Part shown: positions 39,940 through 50,006 of the stretch, one piece after another | Position numbering within the stretch: the first letter of the stretch is position 1 | How the letters are laid out: each line of letters starts with the position of its first letter | Assembly: GCF_000420385.1 (NCBI RefSeq) | Contig: NZ_ATUV01000002.1 | Coordinates: 1-64,000, forward strand | From: Hippea alviniae EP5-r | GTDB lineage: Bacteria; Campylobacterota_A; Desulfurellia; Desulfurellales; Hippeaceae | Length of the DNA stretch: 64,000 bases | Direction: 5' to 3' | Position numbers and translations under genes: made by a program | The notes under the pieces: model-generated | What the model saw: the letters and a program-made list of their open reading frames with translations, nothing else | Told to the model about the DNA's origin: nothing | The model's database searches: none

Positions 39940-42900
39940 TTACCTTGTTAGCTTCTGCAGTTTATCATAAAGCAGCATAGCCGGATGCAGGTTTATAGAT
40001 TTAATACCCATGATTGTATTCAAATCAGCTATATACTCGTCGTATTCTGACTTTTTCTTTGATATCAACTTATCTATGTCACCGCCGAACTCTTTAAGCA
40101 ATCTTATAACCATCGTTATAGAAGAGAGAGTATAGTTTCTTATCATTGAGAACTGAGCCATTCTATCCCACTCGTTGGAGATATGTATGGAGTTGATGTA
40201 TTCAAGTATATCTTTAAATCCAAAGTACTTGTTAACAGTCTCTATAGCTTCTGTCGTCGATTTTATATCCTTTCCGAGCAGTTTCGCTATGTGGTAAGCG
40301 GGTATGAATGGGTCAATGAAATAAAGCTTTGCTATCTCTTTTGCCAAATCTTCATCTATAACTTCCTTTAACAACTCAACCTTTTCAAGATAGCCATCCT
40401 TATACATGCCATTTACAACGCAGCAGTTGTAATAGTCATTAAGCCACTTCTTAACTTCTTCTTCTTTTTTGATATCAAGTGAAACACTATCCCTGAACAT
40501 ATAAATCTCATTAATCGTAAACTTGTTTATAGCATCAAACATACCGAGAGAAATTTCATAAATCTTCTGCTGTGGTATCTTGTTCTCATACTCAAAGAGT
40601 CTGTTTCTCAAGTTAAACACATCGAGAACATCGTATGAGAAAATCATTGACTTCATTATTTGCGGGAAGTTTTGACCTGTCATCATGTGAATCTTTAAAA
40701 GGCTGCTTGCACCGTTGTTGTTTATTATCAAGTTAACCATAAATGTAAAGGCTATCTCATTTCTCAATCTATGCTTTGCTATGTAATCTGCATACTTTTC
40801 TCTAATAGTTGGCGGGAAATACATAACGGCATATTGTTCTATAGTGTCGTCGCTAAATACCTTACTGTTAAGCAATTCATCGTACACGAACATTTTATTC
40901 AATGCAAGCATAACGGAAAGTTCCGGTCTTGTATAACCTATACCCTTTGAAGCTCTTGCTGAAAGTTCTTTTCTATCAGGAAACGGATAATCCTCCCTGT
41001 GCAAAACTCCCTTCTGAGCAAGAAAATTGTTAAGCTCAAAGAATATATCTGGCTCATATTTCGACCTTATCTCATCCAAACTTACGGCAAAGCTCTGCAT
41101 ATAGTTGTGGGTTAGAACTCTCTGTGTTACTTCTTCTGTTAAATCCTTAAGCATCTTGTTTCTTGCTTCTAAATCCTTTAAAACACCATCCTTCATCAGT
41201 TGACTTAGAAGAATCTTTAGGTTGACTTCATGGTCTGACATATCAACACCGGCAGAGTTATCCAAAGCATCGGTGTTTAGTCTTCCGCCGTTTAGAGCAT
41301 ACTCTATCCTTGCCTTCTGTGTTAAACCAAGATTGCCACCTTCACCTACAATTTTGGCTCTAAGTTGACTTGCATTTATTCTAACGGCATCGTTCAACCT
41401 ATCTCCAACTTCTTCATTTGTCTCATCCGTGGCTTTTACATATGTTCCAATTCCGCCATTCCAAAGAAGGTCAACATCAGCCTGTAAAATCAGTTTTATT
41501 AATTCTTCGCCACTTAGTTCATCTTTATCTGTTTGCAAGAATTCCTTTGCTTCTTTTGACAACTTTATCGATTTGGAGTTCCTGTCTGCGACAAAACCAC
41601 CTTTTGAGAGCAGTTTTTTATCGTAATACTTCCAAGTTAAACCATTCTCAAACAACCTTTTTCTCTCTTTAAACGAAACTTCAGGGTCAGGATTTGGGTC
41701 TATAAATATCTCTATATGATTGAATGCAGCTTTGAGTATAATTTTATCGGTATAAAGCATACCGTTTCCGAAGACATCACCGCTCATATCACCGATACCA
41801 ACAACGGTAAATGTATCTTTAAATACATTCTTACCTAATTCCCTGAAATGCCTTTCAACGCACTGCCATGCACCACGAGCTGTTATTCCTATCTCCTTGT
41901 GGTCGTATCCATGTTTTCCGCCACTTGCAAATGCATCCTTAAGCCAGAAGTTATACTCTTTCTCGCTTATCTCGTTTGCAATATCAGAGAATGTCGCAGT
42001 TCCTTTATCTGCTGCAACAACAAGATACGGGTCAAAATCATCATAACAGACAACATCTTTTGGTCTCACTTCATTGTTATTGTCGTCTATATTGTCTGTA
42101 ACATCAAGCATACCGCGCATCAAAGTTCTGTATGCTTTTTTACCTAATTCAATCCATTCGTCTCTGTTTTTAGCTGTTTCTTTAACAATAAATCCACCCT
42201 TTGAACCTACAGGGACAATAACGGCATTCTTAACCATCTGGGTCTTCATCAATCCTAAAATCTCAAGCCTAAAGTCATCCTTTCTATCACTCCATCTGAT
42301 ACCGCCCCTTGCGACCTTGCCACCACGCAAATGGCAACCTTCCATAAACGCAGCATGAACATAGACTTCAAACATAGGTCTTGGCGATGGCATAGTATGA
42401 ATCTTGGATGAATCTATTTTCAAAGAGATATAATGATATTTTTTGTTCTTCTTATAGAAGTTTGTTCTTACGGTGCTCTCTATGATATTCAAAAGCGAAT
42501 GCATAATCCTGTATTCGTGTATGTCGTTTATCTTTTCAAGCTCGTCCCTAACGCTTTCGTGAATTCTGGCAACTTCTTCCGGTTTTGCCTTCTCTGGCGA
42601 GAACTTATCTTCAAAGTAGTCTATTAATCTTTTTGCAAGATGCGGATACTTGTTTAAAACAGCTATTATCGAAGCCTTCTTGATTTGGAAGTTTATCTGC
42701 ATCAGATAGTTTGCAAGCGTCCTTAAAACATCTATATATTTGTAATTCATGACTGCTTTCGTCGTTAGTTTGTTCAGCTCGTCATCTTCAATAATCTTGT
42801 TCCATATAGCTTCAAAGTTCTCCTTTATCGTATCAAATAGTTTCTCTGCATCGTTAGAAGCAAAACCGCCAGCATCTATAGAAAACCTTTGAATAAATAT

Positions 42901-44694
42901 ATTTTTCTTCTCAACAGAGATAGATGCGAAATCTTCATACAAAACATTCAAACCCATATTGTTCAGCTTTGGTAAAATCTCATACAGCGCCAATTTAGAC
43001 AGAGAGTATATGTTGAAGAATACATTTTCACCCTGAGTGTATATATCGGCTTGCAGCTTCTCTTCGTTTAAAAGTTTCTCAAAGTGTTCAACATCGAATA
43101 TCGCCTGTTCAGGCGTTGTCTTTGAAATATACTCATCATCAAAACTATTCAAATACTTGTTTGTAAAATACGATGCTTTGCCCGTTCCAAACTTATCAAC
43201 AAGGGCACTTCTAAAGTTATCCTTCCAACTTGAGACTATCTCCTTGAGATTCTTTTCTATCTCTCCTATATCTATCTTCGGTTTCTTGTATCTGCTAAAA
43301 ATCAGATAGTAATGAACCCTGATAATTCTTGGACTCTGCGTGATTATTTTATACTCTATATCGTCTGTATCGAGCGTTTCGCTCAAATAGTGGGTAAACT
43401 TCTCTATATTCTTCTGAGAGTAAAACTTAACAGGCAAAACAGCAATCAGATAAACACCGTGAACAAGGTTTGCCTGCCTTGTCAGTATTTTTATTCTCTC
43501 TTCTGTTTCACATGTCAAAAGTTCTTCAAGTAAAATCTTTAAATTCTCCGTGCTTGTAATAAATAAATCATCCTTTGGAAGCGTGTTGAAGATGTCTATC
43601 ATATGCTTATACTCAAAGGAGTCTTCAACCACATTCTCTTCAAAGAGAATCCTATCAAGCTTGCTCTTTAAGAAAGGTATATTTGAAGCCTGCTCTTTTA
43701 ACGCCTTTGGCGTGAACAGACCCAATATTATATGTCTTCTTACAACCTTTAAATCTTTATCAAACTCCGATATTGCTATGTAATCCATTCGGCGTGTATC
43801 ATAAACATTACTCTTTGAGTTCGTTTTATCAATTATCATTACATCGCCAGATTTAACCGTCTCAAGTGCACTCTCGGGCAACTCTTTTATAGAAATTTTA
43901 TTCTTAAACAGAGACCTTTCTGTATTCTTTAATATACCAAGACAACTATCTTCTTCTAACTGAATCAAGATATCATCAGCTGTATGCTCAAGAATATAAC
44001 TTCTCATACCTAAGAAAATGAAGTTCTCATCAAGCAGCCACATCAAGAACTCTTTTATATCTTCTGTCTCCTTCTCGCTAATCTTCTTCAAATAAATCGG
44101 GTCGTTCAGTTTTCTTGCTATATCTTTGACTCTTCTTTGCATCTCAGGGAAATCTTCAACGGCTAACTTACTCTCTTTAACTGAATTCACTATGTCTTTT
44201 TCAAGCTTCTCTTTCTGGATGTCGCTTATGGCATCAAGCAAGAAGTAAAGGTAAAGCTCCTTATGTCCGCTTTCCTGTGGAGACTCTATCTTTGTAAGAT
44301 TGCCGTTTTCGTCTCTTTCAACAACAAATATGGGTTGGATACTAAACTCTATGTAAAACTCATTGAGATTATTTATTATCGATGTAATACTATCAACTAT
44401 AAACGGATTGTTATCCGTCAAAAGCCTTATCTGCGTTAATGTCTTATCGCCGACAGACACATCCTTTATCTCGACTTTGAGCTCCTTGTCTCTCTTTAGA
44501 ATAAACTCAACGCTCTCTTTCATTATCTCTTTAAGCTTTGAAAACTCAAACTTCTCTGAGAAACTCTCTATCTTTGAATATTTGAGTGAAGCATCAACAA
44601 ACACATCAACAACTCCCTTATCAAACCCAACCTTCTGCAAATCCTTCTTTAGCTCTTTAATGACCTTCTCATAATTCTTTCTGCTTACTTCCAT
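39940..44694 (-). CDS. gdhB: Large NAD-specific glutamate dehydrogenase
   Basis: 1584 residues, the size of the ~180-kDa NAD-GDH class. It deaminates glutamate to 2-oxoglutarate, linking amino-acid use to the TCA cycle. The N-terminal ~650 residues are ACT-like regulatory and helical regions. The catalytic core near residues 740-1170 contains FMEGCHLRGGKVARGGIRWSDR (abbreviated) and the substrate-binding Lys in VPVGSKGGFIVKE. NAD-binding sequence includes VVGIGDMSGDVFGNGML. The helical C-terminal domain is complete. Third gene after hisF and mog. Confidence 0.93.
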   Translation of the reverse strand: MEVSRKNYEKVIKELKKDLQKVGFDKGVVDVFVDASLKYSKIESFSEKFEFSKLKEIMKESVEFILKRDKELKVEIKDVSVGDKTLTQIRLLTDNNPFIVDSITSIINNLNEFYIEFSIQPIFVVERDENGNLTKIESPQESGHKELYLYFLLDAISDIQKEKLEKDIVNSVKESKLAVEDFPEMQRRVKDIARKLNDPIYLKKISEKETEDIKEFLMWLLDENFIFLGMRSYILEHTADDILIQLEEDSCLGILKNTERSLFKNKISIKELPESALETVKSGDVMIIDKTNSKSNVYDTRRMDYIAISEFDKDLKVVRRHIILGLFTPKALKEQASNIPFLKSKLDRILFEENVVEDSFEYKHMIDIFNTLPKDDLFITSTENLKILLEELLTCETEERIKILTRQANLVHGVYLIAVLPVKFYSQKNIEKFTHYLSETLDTDDIEYKIITQSPRIIRVHYYLIFSRYKKPKIDIGEIEKNLKEIVSSWKDNFRSALVDKFGTGKASYFTNKYLNSFDDEYISKTTPEQAIFDVEHFEKLLNEEKLQADIYTQGENVFFNIYSLSKLALYEILPKLNNMGLNVLYEDFASISVEKKNIFIQRFSIDAGGFASNDAEKLFDTIKENFEAIWNKIIEDDELNKLTTKAVMNYKYIDVLRTLANYLMQINFQIKKASIIAVLNKYPHLAKRLIDYFEDKFSPEKAKPEEVARIHESVRDELEKINDIHEYRIMHSLLNIIESTVRTNFYKKNKKYHYISLKIDSSKIHTMPSPRPMFEVYVHAAFMEGCHLRGGKVARGGIRWSDRKDDFRLEILGLMKTQMVKNAVIVPVGSKGGFIVKETAKNRDEWIELGKKAYRTLMRGMLDVTDNIDDNNNEVRPKDVVCYDDFDPYLVVAADKGTATFSDIANEISEKEYNFWLKDAFASGGKHGYDHKEIGITARGAWQCVERHFRELGKNVFKDTFTVVGIGDMSGDVFGNGMLYTDKIILKAAFNHIEIFIDPNPDPEVSFKERKRLFENGLTWKYYDKKLLSKGGFVADRNSKSIKLSKEAKEFLQTDKDELSGEELIKLILQADVDLLWNGGIGTYVKATDETNEEVGDRLNDAVRINASQLRAKIVGEGGNLGLTQKARIEYALNGGRLNTDALDNSAGVDMSDHEVNLKILLSQLMKDGVLKDLEARNKMLKDLTEEVTQRVLTHNYMQSFAVSLDEIRSKYEPDIFFELNNFLAQKGVLHREDYPFPDRKELSARASKGIGYTRPELSVMLALNKMFVYDELLNSKVFSDDTIEQYAVMYFPPTIREKYADYIAKHRLRNEIAFTFMVNLIINNNGASSLLKIHMMTGQNFPQIMKSMIFSYDVLDVFNLRNRLFEYENKIPQQKIYEISLGMFDAINKFTINEIYMFRDSVSLDIKKEEEVKKWLNDYYNCCVVNGMYKDGYLEKVELLKEVIDEDLAKEIAKLYFIDPFIPAYHIAKLLGKDIKSTTEAIETVNKYFGFKDILEYINSIHISNEWDRMAQFSMIRNYTLSSITMVIRLLKEFGGDIDKLISKKKSEYDEYIADLNTIMGIKSINLHPAMLLYDKLQKLTR

Positions 44695-44710
44695 TTAAAA
44701 CCTCCTATTT

Positions 44711-45202
44711 TTACGAACCACACGGTGTTGGGTCTCCCTTTAACTTATCCACTGCGTGTGGAATTACATCTATAATAAACTCTAAATCCTCTTTCACAGC
44801 TTTTGGCGAACCGGGTAAATTTATAATCAACTTTCTATTCCTTGCACCTGCAACCATTCTTGTCAACATAGCCCTTTTTGTTTTCTTCAAAGTTTCAAAG
44901 AGAATAGCATTTACTATTCCAGGAATTTCAAAATCAAGAACTTCCTTTGTTGCATCAGGTGTTACATCCCTTGGGTATAGACCTGTTCCGCCACTTGTTA
45001 TAATTACATCAACATCACTTTCGCTAAACTCTATCAACTTCTCTTTTATAAGCTCAAATTCATCTGGAATAACATCGTATAAAACAAGCCTGCCTTCTAT
45101 CTTTTTTATTATCTCTTCAAAAACTGGTCTTACCTTATCCTTTGAAGGGTCTTTTGACCTTGAATCACTTAAAACAAGCAGGGCAAATCTATATTCTGAC
45201 AT
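44711..45202 (-). CDS. mog: Molybdenum cofactor protein Mog/MoaB
   Basis: 163 residues. The MoCF-fold motif [18 protein letters not shown] near residue 69 and [16 protein letters not shown] near 126 mark the molybdopterin adenylyltransferase family, which activates molybdopterin for metal insertion. Mog and MoaB cannot be told apart with certainty by eye. Overlaps hisF by 14 bp. Confidence 0.88.
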   Translation of the reverse strand: MSEYRFALLVLSDSRSKDPSKDKVRPVFEEIIKKIEGRLVLYDVIPDEFELIKEKLIEFSESDVDVIITSGGTGLYPRDVTPDATKEVLDFEIPGIVNAILFETLKKTKRAMLTRMVAGARNRKLIINLPGSPKAVKEDLEFIIDVIPHAVDKLKGDPTPCGS

Positions 45203-45944
45203 TTACACCCTTCTCTTTTAAATACTGCTTAACTTCGCCAATTGTATATGTGCCAAAGTGAAACACGCTTGCAGCCAAAGCAGCTTCAGCCTGCGTCTGC
45301 TTAAACACATTTTCAAAATGTTTTAACTCTCCTGCACCGCCGCTTGCTATAACAGGAATATCAACAGACTCGGATATTATCTTGGTAAGTTCTATATCAT
45401 AACCATCTTTCGTTCCGTCTGCATCTATGCTTGTAAGAAGAATCTCACCTGCACCTCTTTCTTGGACTTCTTTTGCCCACTCGATAGCATTTAGTCCTGT
45501 TGGCTCTCTACCGCCTTTAATAAAAACTTCAAAACCTTTTTCTGTTCTCTTTGCGTCTATAGCAACAACAATGCATTGACTTCCAAAAATTTTGCTTGCT
45601 TCATTTACAAGGTCTGGATTTTTAACGGCTGCCGAGTTTATTGAAACCTTATCGGCACCAGCTTTGAGCAGAGCCCTTATATCTTCAATACTCCTTATTC
45701 CACCACCAACAGCCAAAGGCATAAACACTTCTGCTGCGGTCTTTTCAACAACATCGATAATCGTTTTTCTCTCTTCATAAGTGGCTGTTATATCCAAAAA
45801 GACAAGCTCATCAGCACCCTGCTCATCGTATACCTTTGCTTGCTGAACAGGATCACCAGCATCAATCAAGTTAACAAAATTGATACCCTTAACAACCCTG
45901 CCCCTGTTCACATCAAGACACGGTATAATACGCTTGGCTAACAT
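45189..45944 (-). CDS. hisF: Imidazole glycerol phosphate synthase subunit HisF
   Basis: 251 residues, a complete TIM barrel. It makes imidazole glycerol phosphate and AICAR with ammonia from HisH (not in this window). The catalytic Asp residues lie in [14 protein letters not shown] at the N-terminus and VVAIDAKR near residue 126. The phosphate-binding loops [12 protein letters not shown] and [13 protein letters not shown] are present. Confidence 0.96.
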   Translation of the reverse strand: MLAKRIIPCLDVNRGRVVKGINFVNLIDAGDPVQQAKVYDEQGADELVFLDITATYEERKTIIDVVEKTAAEVFMPLAVGGGIRSIEDIRALLKAGADKVSINSAAVKNPDLVNEASKIFGSQCIVVAIDAKRTEKGFEVFIKGGREPTGLNAIEWAKEVQERGAGEILLTSIDADGTKDGYDIELTKIISESVDIPVIASGGAGELKHFENVFKQTQAEAALAASVFHFGTYTIGEVKQYLKEKGVNVRI

Positions 45945-45977
45945 AACACAAGCCCAACTCCCGTTTCTCTTTTAAAA

Positions 45978-46005
45978 ATTATAAACTTTAAAAATATTTA
46001 ATCAA
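45978..46005 (-). promoter_or_regulatory. Promoter of the hisF-mog-gdh operon
   Basis: Minus strand TTGATT (46005-46000), 16 bp, TATAAT (45983-45978), a perfect -10. Divergent from the pyk promoter. Confidence 0.65.
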
Positions 46006-46025
46006 GTTTTTGTATGTCTATTAGT

Positions 46026-46054
46026 TTGAAAGATTAATGTATCTGTGGTATGAT
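46026..46054 (+). promoter_or_regulatory. Promoter of the pyk gene
   Basis: TTGAAA (46026-46031), 17 bp, TATGAT (46049-46054). The pyk ATG (46083) follows with AAAGGAG at 46066-46072. Confidence 0.65.
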
Positions 46055-46082
46055 TTTTAAAAGGTTAAAGGAGTTATATACA

Positions 46083-47474
46083 ATGGAAAGAAAAGTTAAG
46101 ATAGTTATAACTTTAGGCCCATCAACGGCAAGCAAAGAAGCTATGGAAAAACTTATAAAGATGGGCGTTGATGTATTCAGGTTAAACTTTTCTCATGCAA
46201 ACCACGAAACACACAAAAAGAGTATAGAGACAATAAGGGAAGTTTCAAGAGAGCTAAAAAGGGATGTTGCAATACTGCAAGACATAAGTGGGCCAAAGAT
46301 AAGAATAGGAGAGATAGACGGAATACTCGAACTGAAAAAAGGCGATAAAATAGTCTTAACAAAGAACAACCCATCAAAGAGAAACGAATTGACACTTTCA
46401 CACCCGCAGCTAATTGATGAACTAAAAAAGGACGAAGAAGTATATTTTGCCGATGGCAGCATAAGGGCTATTGTCGTAAAAAAGTCAAAAGACTCAGCAG
46501 AGCTTGAAGTTTTAAACGAAGGCGTTTTATCTTCAAAAAAGGGTGTAAATTTACCATCAACAAAGCATTCCCTATCGGCAATCACAGAAAAAGACAAAAG
46601 AGACCTTAAATTTGGTGCAGAAAATGGTGTTGATATAGTTGCAGTATCGTTTGTAAACTCTGCCAAAGATATAAAAGAAGCCCGAAAAATACTAAACGAG
46701 AACAACAGCGATGCGTGGATTATAGCAAAAATCGAGACAAAATTGGGTGTTGAAAATATTGGAGAGATATTGAACGAAGCAGATGGGCTAATGGTTGCAA
46801 GGGGAGATTTAGGCATAGAGATAGGCGTTGAGCGTGTGCCTGCCATACAAAAAAGATTGATAAAAAAGGCAAATGCACATGCAAAACCTGTAATTGTTGC
46901 AACCCAGATGCTTCTAAGCATGGTAAACTCACCATTTCCAACAAGGGCAGAAGTAAGTGATGTGGCAAATGCGGTATTAGATGGAGCAGATGCTGTCATG
47001 TTGAGTGATGAGACAACCGTCGGAAGATACCCGTTCAAAGCCGTTGAGATACTCAAGCGCACGATAGAGAATATTGAAGAGATGTATATGTATCATAAAA
47101 AATACGAGATAGGCGACGAAGATGCCATTGCAGCAAGTGTGTCGGATTTGTGTAAGGGTGTTCAACCAAAAGCCATTATAAGCTTCACAGCAAGCGGACA
47201 AACAGCAAAAAGCATCGCAAAATATAGACCGAAAGTCGAAATCTATGCGGCAAGTCAGCATAAAAAAACTTTAAGAAGGCTAAATCTCATCTGGGGAGTA
47301 AAGCCATTTTTCAACATAGATGTAAAAAAACCAGATGAGTTTATAGAAGAGTTAAAGCATAAACTAAAATCAACCGATGGGTTTGACAAGGGCGATAGAG
47401 TTATCATAACAATGGGCAGTATAGTTGGTAAAAAAGGCATGACCAACATGATAAGGATTCTCGATTTGGATTGA
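46083..47474 (+). CDS. pyk: Pyruvate kinase
   Basis: 463 residues from the ATG at 46083, chosen for its ribosome binding site and because the family begins with [14 protein letters not shown]. It converts PEP and ADP to pyruvate and ATP. Visible: the substrate region [29 protein letters not shown] with the catalytic Lys, [11 protein letters not shown], and ATQMLLSM. The C-terminal allosteric domain is present. The 289-residue frame that can be read antisense through it is a shadow. Confidence 0.95.
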   Translation: MERKVKIVITLGPSTASKEAMEKLIKMGVDVFRLNFSHANHETHKKSIETIREVSRELKRDVAILQDISGPKIRIGEIDGILELKKGDKIVLTKNNPSKRNELTLSHPQLIDELKKDEEVYFADGSIRAIVVKKSKDSAELEVLNEGVLSSKKGVNLPSTKHSLSAITEKDKRDLKFGAENGVDIVAVSFVNSAKDIKEARKILNENNSDAWIIAKIETKLGVENIGEILNEADGLMVARGDLGIEIGVERVPAIQKRLIKKANAHAKPVIVATQMLLSMVNSPFPTRAEVSDVANAVLDGADAVMLSDETTVGRYPFKAVEILKRTIENIEEMYMYHKKYEIGDEDAIAASVSDLCKGVQPKAIISFTASGQTAKSIAKYRPKVEIYAASQHKKTLRRLNLIWGVKPFFNIDVKKPDEFIEELKHKLKSTDGFDKGDRVIITMGSIVGKKGMTNMIRILDLD

Positions 47475-47523
47475 CACCTTACCAAAATTATGCAAAAAAC
47501 CTTTATCTTTAGAAGGAGATGAG

Positions 47524-48225
47524 ATGGAGCTTGCAGATTTACTTAAGTTTAACTCAGATGGTTTAATTCCAACCATAACGGTCGATTTTTATAATAACCA
47601 GGTTTTAATGCTTGCATACTCAAACAGAGAGTCAATCCAAAAAACACTCGACACCGGATATGCTCATTACTACTCAAGAAGCAGACAAAAGCTATGGATG
47701 AAAGGTGAAACAAGCGGACACACCCAAAAGATAAAGCAAATTCTGTTTGATTGCGATGAAGATACCCTGCTTTACAAAGTCGAACAGAAGGGAGCAGCAT
47801 GCCACACAAACCACAGAAGCTGTTTTTATAGAGAGTTTTACCGCGGAGAAATCAGAGAGATAGAGCCTGTCATAGAAGATTTTGACGGCGTGATATACAA
47901 ACCCGAAGATAGCGACGATATCTTTGATAAAGTTTACCATTTACTTTTAAAAAGAAAGCAGGAACTCCCTGAAAACTCATATACGGCAAAGCTATTTAAA
48001 TCAGGCATAGATAAAATAGCAAAAAAGATTGGTGAAGAATCAGCAGAAGTGATAATAGCCTTAAAAAACTCTTCCGAAAGCGAAATCATCTATGAGTCTG
48101 CCGATTTGATTTTCCATCTGCTTGTTGCATTAGCGGAAAAAGGCATACCACCCGATGCTATAAGAAAAGAGCTTCAAAGAAGATTCGGAATATCCGGAGA
48201 GCTTGAGAAAAAAACAAGAAAATGA
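47524..48225 (+). CDS. hisIE: Bifunctional phosphoribosyl-AMP cyclohydrolase / phosphoribosyl-ATP pyrophosphatase
   Basis: 233 residues, fused HisI-HisE performing steps 2 and 3 of histidine synthesis. The HisI half has [20 protein letters not shown], the zinc and catalytic residues in [12 protein letters not shown], and [12 protein letters not shown]. The HisE half has [16 protein letters not shown] near residue 172. AGAAGGAG precedes the ATG. It overlaps the glycosyltransferase gene as ATGA. Confidence 0.95.
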   Translation: MELADLLKFNSDGLIPTITVDFYNNQVLMLAYSNRESIQKTLDTGYAHYYSRSRQKLWMKGETSGHTQKIKQILFDCDEDTLLYKVEQKGAACHTNHRSCFYREFYRGEIREIEPVIEDFDGVIYKPEDSDDIFDKVYHLLLKRKQELPENSYTAKLFKSGIDKIAKKIGEESAEVIIALKNSSESEIIYESADLIFHLLVALAEKGIPPDAIRKELQRRFGISGELEKKTRK

Positions 48226-49250
48226 GAATAGCGTTCATACTCGATGAGATATGGGATAGTGCATTAACAAACTATGCCCTTCAAATTGCCGAATTAACAG
48301 AAAATTCAAACGAAGTATATATAATCTGTCTAAAAGACAGTTATGTTGACAAAAAAAATCAAAAAAACTCTATCCACATAAAGCCGTTAAGAAGTAAAAA
48401 CCCTTTAAGAAGTTTTGCAGGTTTTATCTCGCTTTCAAGACAACTAAAAAACATCAAACCTGATACGGTCATAACCATTCGTGGTGATGCGACATTTTTC
48501 TCCTGTCTATTAAAAAAATCCTTAAATTTTAAGCTCATACGCATATTTGGAATTGAAAAGGAATTTAGAAGCCCGCCCGAGTGCGTTGATAAGGTTATAC
48601 TGCCTTGTAATTATTTAAAAGGGTTTGTCTCAAAGAAAAGGGTAAAAAATATTGAAGTCCTAAAAAGCTTCATAGACAGAGAGAAATTTAAATTCTCTCA
48701 AAATGGAAGAAAAAGAATCAGAAAAGAACTCAATCTGAACAACAGTTTAGTTTTTGGAGCAGTGGGCAGGCTGGATAGGGTTAAAGGCTTTGACTTACTG
48801 ATAGAGAGTTTTGCAAAAGCTAACATAGAAAACTCAAAACTTGTAATCGTCGGAGAAGAAAAAGGTGTAAAAAAAGAGAACCTGATAAAACTGGCAAAAG
48901 AGCTAAACATAAACAACGATGTAATCCTTATTACAGAGAGAAGAAAAGATATAATCGATTTAATGAGTGCATTTGACATAGGTGTAATATCAAGCGTCTC
49001 AAGTGAAGTTATACCACGAGTTCTGTTTGAGTTTATGAGCATAGGCCTGCCAATTACAACAACTGATGTAGGATGCCTAAAAGAGATAGCAAACGATAGC
49101 TTTGCCGTTCTATCAGAGCCAACCGTCCATTCACTAAAATCGGCTCTCAAACAGATATCAAAAGCCGACCTTGTCAAGATGTCTGCCGCATCATTAAAGG
49201 AAGTAGAAAAGTACTCACTTCATCTGCCAGACGACATATTCATCACATAA
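48222..49250 (+). CDS. Glycosyltransferase, GT4-like
   Basis: 342 residues, GT-B fold. The donor-binding half has [20 protein letters not shown] near residue 186 and an E-x7-E motif (EVIPRVLFE) before [19 protein letters not shown]. These fit retaining GT4 enzymes that act on nucleotide sugars at the cytoplasmic membrane. The acceptor cannot be predicted; there is no lipopolysaccharide cluster here. The 3' end overlaps convergent trpA by 8 bp. Confidence 0.8.
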   Translation: MRIAFILDEIWDSALTNYALQIAELTENSNEVYIICLKDSYVDKKNQKNSIHIKPLRSKNPLRSFAGFISLSRQLKNIKPDTVITIRGDATFFSCLLKKSLNFKLIRIFGIEKEFRSPPECVDKVILPCNYLKGFVSKKRVKNIEVLKSFIDREKFKFSQNGRKRIRKELNLNNSLVFGAVGRLDRVKGFDLLIESFAKANIENSKLVIVGEEKGVKKENLIKLAKELNINNDVILITERRKDIIDLMSAFDIGVISSVSSEVIPRVLFEFMSIGLPITTTDVGCLKEIANDSFAVLSEPTVHSLKSALKQISKADLVKMSAASLKEVEKYSLHLPDDIFIT

Positions 49251-49944
49251 TAGAATCTAAAAATCTTCCAAATTCGCCTTTTCCGATAGACTCAACAGCC
49301 GCTGTTCCTATAACAACACCGTCGGCATATCTGCAGGCTTCGCTTATATCTTTTTTATCCCTTATTCCGAATCCTATTATTACATCCTGTTTTGAATCTT
49401 TTAAAAACTCAAGTCTCTTTATCGCATCATCGCCAAGTTTAAATTTAGAGCCCGTTGTTCCCCTGACGGAGACGAAATAGATAAAATCGTTTGCTTCTTT
49501 CTTTATTCTCTCGATCGTTTCAAAATCGCTCTCTGGTGTTGCAAAATGAACAAAACCAGTATTGTATCTCTTAAAAACCTTTTTAAATCTGCCTGACTCA
49601 ACAAAAGGAACATCTGCAAGTATAATTCCATCAACAAAATCAAACTTCTTTGCAAACTCTTCTATGCCGCCATTAAAAACAATATTGGCATAAGTCATTA
49701 TGTATAACTTCTTTTTAAATATCTCTCTAACCTTTTTTAGGCTCTCAAAAAAATCGTTTAAATTTTCTCTTTCCAACACTTTCTGCGATGCCTTTTCTAT
49801 CACATCACCATCTGCTGTTGGGTCAGAAAACGGTATGCCAATCTCCAAAAAACCAACACCCTTACTATTGCACAGCTCAACAGCCTTTAAAAACTCATCC
49901 CTATTCGGATAATCACAAACGAGATAAATGCCAACTTTACACAT
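49243..49944 (-). CDS. trpA: Tryptophan synthase alpha chain
   Basis: 233 residues from the ATG at 49944, with AGGTG 9 nt upstream; a GTG 12 nt earlier lacks a site. It cleaves indole-3-glycerol phosphate and channels indole to TrpB. Catalytic Glu and Asp lie in VGFLEIGIPFSDPTADG near residue 33. The phosphate loop VIIGFGIRDKKDI and GVVIGTAAVESI are present. At 233 aa it is somewhat short for TrpA (~260). It is separated from trpEGDCFB, lies on the other strand beyond the six-gene complex I-like operon, and has its own promoter, so it escapes the trp attenuator. Confidence 0.93.
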   Translation of the reverse strand: MCKVGIYLVCDYPNRDEFLKAVELCNSKGVGFLEIGIPFSDPTADGDVIEKASQKVLERENLNDFFESLKKVREIFKKKLYIMTYANIVFNGGIEEFAKKFDFVDGIILADVPFVESGRFKKVFKRYNTGFVHFATPESDFETIERIKKEANDFIYFVSVRGTTGSKFKLGDDAIKRLEFLKDSKQDVIIGFGIRDKKDISEACRYADGVVIGTAAVESIGKGEFGRFLDSIM

Positions 49945-49978
49945 ATTTATTAACACCTGTCTCTAAATTTAGCTTGAT

Positions 49979-50006
49979 ATTTTAACACAATCTACAAAAT
50001 ATTCAA
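49979..50006 (-). promoter_or_regulatory. Candidate promoter of trpA
   Basis: Minus strand TTGAAT (50006-50001), 16 bp, TAAAAT (49984-49979). The -35 overlaps the stop region of the preceding gene. No leader peptide or hairpin series like that of trpE is seen before trpA. Confidence 0.5.

Noticed and set aside
46193-47062. A 289-codon frame antisense to pyk
   Set aside because: Serine/phenylalanine-rich shadow composition typical of antisense frames; pyk on the plus strand is complete with all motifs and a promoter.
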